24,799 nucleotides of DNA from Asterionellopsis glacialis (Eukaryota > Bacillariophyta > Plagiogrammaphyceae > Rhaphoneidales > Asterionellopsidaceae): NCBI GenBank assembly GCA_014885115.2, contig WKLE02001099.1, positions 1 to 24,799 on the forward strand. The letters run 5' to 3'. Made by a program: the position numbers and the translations under genes. Positions 17,130 through 24,799 of this stretch are shown here, piece after piece; positions within the stretch are counted from its first letter, which is position 1, and each line of letters opens with the position of its first letter. The notes beneath the pieces were generated by a model. It worked only from the letters and a program-made list of their open reading frames with translations, had not been told where the DNA came from and did no database searches.

Positions 17130-18428
17130 ATGCTCGTTCGCACTATTGCATCGCGCCTTGTTCCAAAGGGCAGAAGCGCAGCAACCACAACCACAAAATC
17201 AATGATCACACAAAGATGCATCCGATCCTTTAGTAGTAGTAAGGCTGACAACTGGGTCCCTAATGTATCTATGGACACAGATCTTGTTCACGGTGGTGTT
17301 GTACCTGATGACAAGAGCGGTGCTATCTTGACACCTGTGTATCTCAGTACGACATTCGTTCAAGAATCTGTAGATAAATATTTGGATAAGGGTTACAGTT
17401 ACAGTCGAACAAATAATCCCACGGTTACCATGCTGGAAGAAAAGGTAGCCAAGATTGAAAATGGACATGGTGCTATATGTGTGGGCACTGGTATGTCAGC
17501 TACAGCTTCTTGCATCAATGCCTTTATGAATGCGGGTGATCATTGTGTCATTACCAATTGTAGTTATGGTGGTACGAATCGTATTTGTCGAGAACAATTC
17601 GTTCCACTTGGTATGGAATTCGACTTTGTAGACTTTAGTGATCCGGCCAATGTAGAAAAGGCAATCAAACCCAACACGAAACTCATCTTTAGTGAATCAC
17701 CTACCAACCCAACCTTAACAATTGCTGACCTTGAGGCTATATCTGATATCGCCAAACGTCACAATCTTTTGCATGTATGTGATTCGACCTTTGCGACACC
17801 CTACATTATGAGACCCTTGGATCATGGGTGTGATTTGACCATTCAAAGTTTGACCAAGTATTACGATGGTCATAATATCGGTTTGGGAGGTGCTCTTATT
17901 AGTAAAACACCTGAACTCTATGAACGTACCAAGCTTATTCAAAATATGCATGGTAACATTATGGCACCCATGACAGCCTATATGATGCTTCAAACCATGA
18001 AAACTATGGGATTACGTGTTACACAACAGTCGAATTCAGCAATGAAAATTGCAACATTCTTGGAAACTCATCCCATGGTTGAAAAATGTGTTTATCCTGG
18101 ATTAGCTAGTCACCCTCAAAAGGAATTAGCCGACAAGCAACACCGTAATGGATTACACGGTGGTATGCTTTGGTTTGATGTTGTAGGTGGTGATACAGCA
18201 GCTATCAAACTTATGGATAATATCAAACGTCCTTGGACATTGTGTGAAAACTTGGGTGCGACGGAATCCATCATTACAGCATGTGCTGTCATGACACATG
18301 CCAACATGATTCGAGAAGATAGGCTCAAGGTTGGCATTACAGATGGTTTCATCCGTATTTCTGTTGGTATCGAGGACCCTGATGACTTGATCCGTTCTTT
18401 AGATGATGCACTCAATTCCTTAGCATAA
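17130..18428 (+). CDS. Gamma-family PLP enzyme of Cys/Met metabolism
   Basis: From the ATG at 17130 the protein is 432 aa; the frame is open with another ATG at 17094. The later start is preferred because it begins with a mitochondrial-type presequence: MLVRTIASRLVPKGR, rich in Arg/Ser/Thr and free of acids, ending near RSFSSS. The mature part is a complete Cys/Met-metabolism PLP enzyme (cystathionine gamma-synthase/lyase, methionine gamma-lyase, O-acetylhomoserine sulfhydrylase): SYSRTNNPTV, the cofactor-phosphate region VGTGMSATA, the Asp in HVCDSTFATPY that contacts the pyridine nitrogen, and the Schiff-base Lys in SLTKYYDGHN (residue 243 from this start). The C-terminus has the ATESIITACAVMTHA and GFIRISVGIEDPDDLI segments. 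Which reaction it catalyses cannot be decided by eye; cystathionine gamma-lyase or methionine gamma-lyase are the leading options. It contains no intron. Confidence 0.88.
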   Translation: MLVRTIASRLVPKGRSAATTTTKSMITQRCIRSFSSSKADNWVPNVSMDTDLVHGGVVPDDKSGAILTPVYLSTTFVQESVDKYLDKGYSYSRTNNPTVTMLEEKVAKIENGHGAICVGTGMSATASCINAFMNAGDHCVITNCSYGGTNRICREQFVPLGMEFDFVDFSDPANVEKAIKPNTKLIFSESPTNPTLTIADLEAISDIAKRHNLLHVCDSTFATPYIMRPLDHGCDLTIQSLTKYYDGHNIGLGGALISKTPELYERTKLIQNMHGNIMAPMTAYMMLQTMKTMGLRVTQQSNSAMKIATFLETHPMVEKCVYPGLASHPQKELADKQHRNGLHGGMLWFDVVGGDTAAIKLMDNIKRPWTLCENLGATESIITACAVMTHANMIREDRLKVGITDGFIRISVGIEDPDDLIRSLDDALNSLA

Positions 18429-19490
18429 ATTGGTTAGGTTAGGTTAGGCCAAGCCAGGTTGGATTTGATGAGATGGAAAAAAAAAATAGTTGGGTCAAGT
18501 TCGGAGTGGATCAAATTGGATTGAAAAGAAAATGCCAATATTTCTTGTTGGGATAGATAGAGTATGGTGTGTGTGTGTTGTATGTGTGTTTGTTGAAAAC
18601 CTAGGGGAGATAAATACAAAGTGCAAACATGATCACAGACATTGAAAAAAAAGGATATTATAATATAGGAGAGTTACTAAATGAGAGTTTGAGAAATTTA
18701 AAAAAAAATTATAGGAAGATGAATGAGGTTTTGAAAGTCTACCTCTCTAAAAGAAATAAAAATGAATTATATACATAAAAACAAGCAAGTTTCACAATAA
18801 ATTTTGGTCTTTTTTTAAAATATTTCTTCTACATGTTGTCTATTGAAAGCAGTTACTTTTCTGGCTTTTTGAATTGTCCAGGAGAAAAGCAAAGGTATCA
18901 ACCTCTTTGTTAGAAAAAAACATGAGGGTGACGAGGTTTTGGTCTCGATCTTTATATCTTGTGCACTTCCTGGTGGGGCATCTGTCTGAAGAGCGGTCTT
19001 CTTGTAGGTCCTAGTTGTCCTGACCTGACCTTCACTCCTCTGATCTCGAACTCCGATCTGAGATCAATCGAACACTTGAATAATGCGTCTGTCTGGCGGA
19101 CGTGATGCATTCTTGATGAACGTCTTTCAGGATTCTTTTTGGCTCTATATAGCTTTTCTTTGTGTTCATTGCGTGTAAATAGATATATCCAGTATTCAGT
19201 ATTAATATATCTATTTTTATATTCCGCGTTTATAGGAAATCTATTATTTTGAATTTCTGAATTCATTCTTCTTTTTTTAGGGACCCACCCATCCACTGAA
19301 GTTCGGGTTTTCATTGCTCAAAAGTGATCGAAAGACATCATCGACATCAATCATAATTGGATTATCCAACCGCACGATTACTTTCTATGCTCATAACACA
19401 ATCAAACCACACAACTAGAAAGAAGACTCTAAAAGAAAGATAAAGAGAAAAAAGACAAAATCAGATCAACAAGAGCAATCAAGAAGCAAG
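18429..19490. other. Spacer between the PLP enzyme and EF-hand genes
   Basis: About 1060 bp, AT-rich. Directly after the PLP gene stop there are three GGTTA units (18432-18446). A GT-rich tract follows near 18568-18592, then several A runs. A 120-codon minus-strand frame (18952-19314) has no convincing features. The end of the spacer is an A-rich 5' leader for the EF-hand gene. Confidence 0.5.
19177..19216. repeat. 12-bp AT-rich palindrome upstream of the EF-hand gene
   Basis: AAATAGATATAT (19177-19188) and its exact reverse complement (19205-19216) are separated by 16 bp, about 275 bp upstream of the EF-hand start codon. It could be a regulatory site or a chance AT-rich hairpin. Confidence 0.6.
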
Positions 19491-21456
19491 ATGGTTACTA
19501 CTACTACAAGAACAACAAGAACAACAGCAGCAACGAAAGGAACAACTTCCAATGGAACGGAACGATCACCACCAAAACCACAAAATTTTGAAATGGCAAT
19601 TGTTCAAAAATTAGAAGCAAAATCAAAATCAATCCTTCAAACATTTCTGAAATTAGATGTTGATCGTGATGGATTCATTACACGATGTGATTTAAAAAAG
19701 GCCTTACATGATCAATTTGGTATTGCCTTGACGAAAGAACAATTAGATGCCATATTTTATCGTTTTGCCTACTTTGAAGATGATGGACGTGATTACGATT
19801 CCTTTGATGCCATGAACGCGGAAAAGCACCCCCCAAAAGTTCAAGAGGTACTAGTCGAAGGAGAAGAAAACAAAAAAAAGAAGAAAGGAGTATCCAAACC
19901 TTCTGGTCATCAGTATGGAATACGATATTCCGAATTTGTCAAATACATGGACTCCACTGAAAAATCTACGTACTTGTCTCAATCTGTATCATCTTCAATG
20001 ACGGGATTGAACAATTTATCCCTGCATACGGCAGACAGTAATTTGAGTGATGCCGAGGATGATACTGTCGAGTGCGTTGTTTCGTCACAAACTACCAAAA
20101 AGTTAAAGAAACAACTATTGCAATTAATCGAATCACATTCCAAATCTACAACATCATCTGCAAGCAGGAGTGGCGGGATGGAGGTAACAACATTATTCTT
20201 GAAAATGGATACCAATCGTAATGGAAGTGTAACAATTGATGAATTTCAAACATGGCTTACAAATATGGGTTGGAAGGTAACGACCGAAGAATTCGAAATA
20301 ATTTTGGGAAAGTATTATCCTCTTATTAGTGATGGTGGTATAGCATTTAATGACTTTGCAAATTTCATATATGAATTAGAGCAAATCGATATAATTGATG
20401 ATAGCAAGTCTGCATCGGAAAGTACTACCAACAAAGATACAATAATGAATGCTGACACACCAACCAAAACAACAACAACAACAACAACGACGACAAAAGA
20501 GATGATACAAAATGCTATTGATAAATGCGTCGATGATACTAAAACCGATCGTGATATCATACAGACGATTGCAAAACAAGTATTTAAAAAAAATGCAAAG
20601 TTGTTAGACACGTTTCGTCAACTTGATACAAAGGCGACAGGAAAGTTAGATGCTTATACATTACAACAAGCGTTTCAAAATATAGGTGGATTGCATATCA
20701 GTGAAAGTCGTGTACGACGTTTGTTAGAAAAATTTGATCTTGATGGTGACGGCAAACTCAATAAATCAGACTTTATAAGGCTCATGACATCATCCGTATC
20801 ACCATCACCAGAACCGTCGTTGTCACCTTCCTCTTCTTCAGGAGACAATTACAACGACTATGATAGTCAGCATCACCATAACAAATCTACAACAACAACA
20901 ACAACAACAACAAAGAAACCAACAAGTCCCACCAAAACCAATCATACCGGCGATAATAAAAAATTGAATCAGCATCCAGAAGAGCAAGTCATGAAACTAG
21001 TTGCACCTTTGGTTGGACATGAAGATGAAGAGAAATGTTGCAACATTGTGCAACGATTGGATCAAGATGATATTGATATCATTTTACAATTTCGTCAAGT
21101 TCTTTCTAAAGAAACGACGCAACTGCGAAAGGTATTTCACCAATTGGATACAGAGGGAACAAAATCATTGGGTGTCGATCAATTACAAAGAGGACTTTCA
21201 AAAATGGGTGTAAGTTTTCCCGTACCTTTTTCCCCTGATCATTTTGTAGCTACGAGAGAGGCTCAACCCAATTGTGTTGTGAGGTCACTTTAACAATCCA
21301 TGTCTTTGTCTTTTTTTCTGTTTTTTGTCCTCTGTCAATCAGGTGAAAATATCCGAAGAACATGCAAATCATATCATGAAAAGATTTGATACGGAAGGTA
21401 CTGGCAAAATGCAATATTATCAATTTGTTAAATTGGTATCATCTGATCTGCATTGA
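19491..21456 (+). CDS. Eight-EF-hand calcium-binding protein, two exons
   Basis: Exons 19491-21209 and 21343-21456 encode 610 aa. EF-hand-like motifs come in four pairs separated by low-complexity linkers. Canonical loops are DVDRDGFITRCD (56-67), DTNRNGSVTIDE (240-251) and DLDGDGKLNKSD (416-427). Degenerate partners lie near 91-151 (split by a Lys-rich insert of about 30-40 residues), 275-286, 379-390, 553-564 and 589-600. The last loop, DTEGTGKMQYYQ, lies in exon 2, so splicing is needed to complete the final pair. Poly-Thr linkers (about 327-335, 467-474) come from ACA repeats. The pairing and the central FDLDGDGKLNKSDFIRLM resemble calmodulin and centrin, but the array is longer and has no kinase or other catalytic domain. 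It is probably a calcium-responsive scaffold or sensor. No signal peptide or membrane segment is visible. Confidence 0.85.
20468..20495 (+). repeat. ACA repeat encoding a poly-Thr linker
   Basis: A run of ACA units turning into ACG encodes a Thr tract between the second and third EF-hand pairs. A similar ACA run near 20889-20914 encodes the linker before the fourth pair. Confidence 0.8.
21210..21342 (+). other. Intron of the EF-hand gene
   Basis: The 133-bp intron has donor ATGGGT|GTAAGT and acceptor CAATCAG|GTGAAA with a strong T-rich tract before it, phase 0. Splicing joins LQRGLSKMG to VKISEEHANHIMKRFD, restoring a normal EF-hand pair. Read-through would add 27 unrelated residues and stop at 21293. 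Confidence 0.9.
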
Positions 21457-21554
21457 AAAAAAACTCTCTAACGTCATTGCATCACATGTATCCATGTACA
21501 CACGTAAAAACTTAATGTTATCAATATTAATGTGTTAGATATAGTTATTAAAGA

Positions 21555-24455
21555 TTAGTTATCTTCAACAATTGGGCATGCTTCTTCGAAGGTACGATTA
21601 CCAATCCTTTCGGGCTTGGGGTATCCAAAGTCGTTTGTACACCTGCAAAAGACAGCAAGGCCAACGGTGCCGCAAGAGTATGATAGCTCGCATACAGACC
21701 TCCACATTGAATGACAACCAAGCAGCGAATTCATGCCAGCTGTGCACTCCACTCTCTGAAAAACACGAGATAAACCACCTATGTTGGCGATTATATCTCT
21801 GTCTGGAATCACATCGAGCGTCTTTGTATTAAAATCTTCCAAAGTTACGGGAGGATCTAATGTATGGCGGTTTAGAACTGCATTAGGACCCGAGATAGCA
21901 ATGGCATTAGCTTCAGTTTGCGCGCCAACTATGATAGCCATTCCACCTCCAAGACTTGGTCCTGTCACACGAAGATCAGTAAAGTTACCTCCATTTTCAT
22001 CAAGAAGCCAGTTTACAAATTCAGTGACAACCTTATAGTAAGAAACCTCTTCAATATTCTTGGCAACCAATGTATCCACAACAGCAACAAGGTCGTCCAA
22101 AACAGGATTAAAGAGCCAACCAAATGGTATGATCCCTGATATAGCCCAGGCCAATGCCGATGAAGCCCACAACTGAACATTGACCAACCAATCCCAGTTG
22201 GTTTCACTTCCGCGGATAGCCACTAAACCTGTTCCTGGGTGGGAAGGGAAAGTAAAAAGTTTGAACCAGACAGGCACATTAACGTTGTCCATTTTCTTTC
22301 GATACTCTATCACTCTATCCTCTTCGTCTACAACAGCGCCAGGACCATACCACTGCTCGAAGACCGATTCCGTCACGTTCTTCCACTCGTAGGTCAGTGC
22401 AGAAAATAAGGCATAGTTTTGCAGCCCTTTCATTGGATCGGCGAAGTTTTCACTCTTGGCAACCTCACAAGAAGGGTAAGGTAGATGAGGCTGTGGTTTG
22501 TATTCGAAATCTTCAACAAAAAAGAGTTCAGGGCGATTGTTTGGTGTCAATTCTTCGTCACTTGCTGCTCCTAGAACAAGAATGAAGATTGCAGCTACAG
22601 TAACTATAAATAGCGTCACCCAACGCTTGACGGAATTCGAGTGACTAATGCTTCCCATAATTTCAAACATTCTGTACTTAAAGACTCTGTTTTCATCGTG
22701 ATTTTCTTCGTCCGCTGCCCAAAGACCACTTCCAGTCGTAGCACGAGCATCCCTGGAAGTATTTTTGGGCAAATCAATATCTTTCAGCGGACCCATTTCT
22801 TTTAAAATCACAAATGGATCCAAATAATATCGAACCAAAGGGACAAAACCAACGACAAGAAAGAGCAAGCCCATTTTCCAATTTTCTGTAGCAAAGAAGC
22901 CAATGAAAGGCCAAAAGAATAAGAAAATTAAACTCAGGCTGAATCTGAAGTAGCAGTACCACGGTCTAGGCTGTGTGATTCGAATACTCTCCCAAATTTG
23001 AAAGAGTGTTGCATCCTCTGAATCGATGTCTTCGTTTTCACCACCATTTTTGCCCTGCAGCTGTCGATAAAGGCCAAGTTGATACCGAGCATCATTCGTA
23101 ATAGGCAGAAAACAGCAAAGAATTGCAATTGCAGCAATCAGGCCCTTCAAGACGATACCAGAATCCATCCAAGAAACAAATGCGATGATAAGGATGGAAA
23201 CAAGGATGACACCAATACCTGCACAATAAACTGTATGAACCATCCGACTTTCACCAATAGCACCATTGCCATGTGCGGCCATGACCTTCCTATAATTTCG
23301 GGACCTATTGGTGCAACATCCGCCTTGGAGAGACCAGTTGTTAGAAGTTTCAAACGGCAATACGTCGAGGATCTCGTTGACACCGTACAAGCGTTTGGGA
23401 GAATCGAGACGAACAAATGCGCCATACTTTTCGTGAGACAACCAAGACTGTTCGAGAAACCGCGAATAGAGCGATTTGTGAGTTGCAACTGGTTCATACT
23501 CTGACGAGAGAGAATACCCAGATTCAGGCTCGTCTTGACCGGGCACAACATAACGTTCGTCAATTGTCCCATCATATCGTTGTACATTAGCCATATAGAC
23601 AGCCCGAAGAAGGAGATTCCACAATGTTAAATCTTCCTCTTTTGCATTCTGGTCTTTCATCGCAGATATGCGAAGAAGTTGAAAGCACGATGAGGTTTCA
23701 CGTATCGTTATGGCAAACCAAAAGACAACCAATCCAATGAAGATGCATACCATCCAAACTTTTATAGAGGTTTCCCACCAGTTTTCATCTCCTGCAAAAA
23801 GAGTTATGGTAATTGTGATCGATGGTATTCCTAGGAAGAGAATGAAAAATGACCACTCAGACCAAAGTGACGACAACCCAGTTGCCGAACGTAATAGCGG
23901 CCCACCTTTCCATACATCACCAACAAAAGCCACCCCCATAGCCATCAAGGATGCCATCCCGTGAACCAGGAGAGGTATGGCGAGAAGAGCACTAACGAGT
24001 TGCGTCATTTTTATAGAACCGCCGGTTGTTGATCCTGCCAAACTAGGTATACTCACGAAGAGTGACAAAACAATATTGAAACAAAAGACGAACAAGAACA
24101 TAACCATCAAAAGCGAAGACAAGCTATACGTCGATCGAAGAAATATAAGGGAAAAGGGTGTCGTGGCGATACGTTTTGCAGCAATACGGATGGTCGGTTT
24201 GGAATTTTCATCTTGGTTGTCCGTGCTTTCTTTCTGCTGTTCCAGAACAAACTGGGAATCTGGCATATCATAAATTTGCACGTTTGCTCCACGGAATCGG
24301 AGAGAAGAAGATGGCTTTTGAAGACTAAAGTGGTCAACGAAGGATAAGTTGACATCTCCTCCAGCTTCCTTGTTCACGTTAGAACCAAAGGTTGCTTGTT
24401 CATCATAAAATTTCTCCTGCACTGATGCCGAAGCCTGCGGAGCTGAGTCACTCAT
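21555..24455 (-). CDS. Polytopic membrane protein with C-terminal class-3 lipase domain
   Basis: The protein is 966 aa in a single exon. After a polar N-terminus (1-100) come about nine hydrophobic segments: near 112-136, 150-178, 200-221 and 231-251, one or two between about 405 and 455, two between about 500 and 545, and one near 615-635. The rest, to the C-terminus, is soluble and Cys-rich. It contains a lipase-class-3-like alpha/beta hydrolase: GTGLVAIRGSETNWDWL (741 onward), the nucleophile elbow VTGPSLGGG with Ser 834, a probable Asp in DVIPDRD (885 or 887), and a His in GCHSMW (915). N-glycosylation sequons (NVT, NFT, NRT) and paired Cys suggest the hydrolase faces the lumen or cell exterior. 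It probably cleaves acyl esters of membrane or storage lipids; the substrate is unknown. The family domain is clear; the role of the membrane part is not. Confidence 0.82.
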   Translation of the reverse strand: MSDSAPQASASVQEKFYDEQATFGSNVNKEAGGDVNLSFVDHFSLQKPSSSLRFRGANVQIYDMPDSQFVLEQQKESTDNQDENSKPTIRIAAKRIATTPFSLIFLRSTYSLSSLLMVMFLFVFCFNIVLSLFVSIPSLAGSTTGGSIKMTQLVSALLAIPLLVHGMASLMAMGVAFVGDVWKGGPLLRSATGLSSLWSEWSFFILFLGIPSITITITLFAGDENWWETSIKVWMVCIFIGLVVFWFAITIRETSSCFQLLRISAMKDQNAKEEDLTLWNLLLRAVYMANVQRYDGTIDERYVVPGQDEPESGYSLSSEYEPVATHKSLYSRFLEQSWLSHEKYGAFVRLDSPKRLYGVNEILDVLPFETSNNWSLQGGCCTNRSRNYRKVMAAHGNGAIGESRMVHTVYCAGIGVILVSILIIAFVSWMDSGIVLKGLIAAIAILCCFLPITNDARYQLGLYRQLQGKNGGENEDIDSEDATLFQIWESIRITQPRPWYCYFRFSLSLIFLFFWPFIGFFATENWKMGLLFLVVGFVPLVRYYLDPFVILKEMGPLKDIDLPKNTSRDARATTGSGLWAADEENHDENRVFKYRMFEIMGSISHSNSVKRWVTLFIVTVAAIFILVLGAASDEELTPNNRPELFFVEDFEYKPQPHLPYPSCEVAKSENFADPMKGLQNYALFSALTYEWKNVTESVFEQWYGPGAVVDEEDRVIEYRKKMDNVNVPVWFKLFTFPSHPGTGLVAIRGSETNWDWLVNVQLWASSALAWAISGIIPFGWLFNPVLDDLVAVVDTLVAKNIEEVSYYKVVTEFVNWLLDENGGNFTDLRVTGPSLGGGMAIIVGAQTEANAIAISGPNAVLNRHTLDPPVTLEDFNTKTLDVIPDRDIIANIGGLSRVFQRVECTAGMNSLLGCHSMWRSVCELSYSCGTVGLAVFCRCTNDFGYPKPERIGNRTFEEACPIVEDN

Positions 24456-24799
24456 GTGGATGATTTCAAAAATCCAGGGTAGACAACGAGCCAGAAGAAG
24501 TTTGTGTATTCACTAGTCTCTGTAGTAGATTTATATCTCTTTGCCTAAAAGCTTTGTAGATCAAAGGTAAGCAACACTGTTTTTTTTATGAGAAACCTCA
24601 TAGAACTGTGTGTCGCGACAATCTCTCATTTACCAAGAAGTCTAGAATCAAGAGTTCCTGATTTCATTAGAGAATACTAGTACGTCGTACACTGTAGCCA
24701 CAGCGTGACACAAAAACTTGTTCTTTCAAGATCTTACTTACCAGGTACTCGTACAGTCCTCTAGCACCTGATACCAGGTACGGTGCAGACACTGCATAC
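24456..24799. promoter_or_regulatory. Upstream region of the lipase gene with two taccaggta motifs
   Basis: This is the 5' flank of the minus-strand lipase gene. Exact copies of taccaggta (reverse complement of the motif near 4547) lie at 24739-24747 and 24772-24780, about 285-325 bp from the start codon, again as a close pair. No other gene is visible. Confidence 0.35.

Noticed and set aside
18432..18448. GGTTA repeats resembling telomeric sequence
   Set aside because: Only three 5-bp units, not the TTAGGG-type unit, and located immediately after a gene stop, so there is no basis for a telomere remnant.
18952..19314. 120-codon minus-strand frame rich in Arg/Lys
   Set aside because: No domain or homology signal is recognisable. 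It lies in the promoter region of the EF-hand gene and contains the AT palindrome.
1..24799. Bacterial-style operon or defence system
   Set aside because: Introns, eukaryotic gene families, organelle presequences and the lack of tightly packed co-directional genes argue against it.

Overview
The window looks like nuclear DNA of a stramenopile alga, most likely a diatom. The reasons are compact, mostly intron-poor genes, short GT-AG introns (about 110-150 bp), AT-rich spacers, and an N-terminal presequence on the M16 protease gene that fits plastid import through a secondary plastid. This assignment comes from gene style and remembered family resemblance, not from a database search.

Layout. 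1-737 is AT-rich with no supportable gene. About 738-4010 is an old DNA transposon: imperfect inverted repeats enclose two divergent genes, a lysine/acid-rich companion protein (minus) and a frameshifted DDE-like transposase (plus). 4812-5962 is a two-exon CRAL-TRIO-like lipid-binding gene with an unresolved frame at its intron. 6208-6596 (minus) is a short Cys-rich secreted-type protein with a frame conflict. 7316-9118 is an intronless FAD/NAD(P)H oxidoreductase of the SidA/IucD N-hydroxylase type, preceded by a diverged tandem duplication. 9123-10130 (minus) is a decayed low-complexity gene.

11013-12995 is a tesmin/TSO1-like (CRC) transcription factor. It sits tail-to-tail, 48 bp apart, with a two-exon M16 metalloprotease (13044-16253, minus) whose N-terminus reads as signal peptide, plastid motif and twin-arginine lumen signal. 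Divergent from the protease is a gamma-family PLP enzyme of Cys/Met metabolism (17130-18428) with a mitochondrial-type presequence. Next come a two-exon protein with eight EF-hand-like motifs (19491-21456) and, tail-to-tail 98 bp away, a large membrane protein with a C-terminal class-3 lipase domain (21555-24455, minus).

No tRNA, rRNA, CRISPR array or operon was seen. The genes look like unrelated neighbours, not one pathway. The most interesting items are the two-gene transposon, the tripartite targeting of the M16 protease, the eight-EF-hand protein, the membrane-lipase fusion, the frame conflicts at two small genes, and a recurrent TACC(A/T)GGTA motif in spacers.
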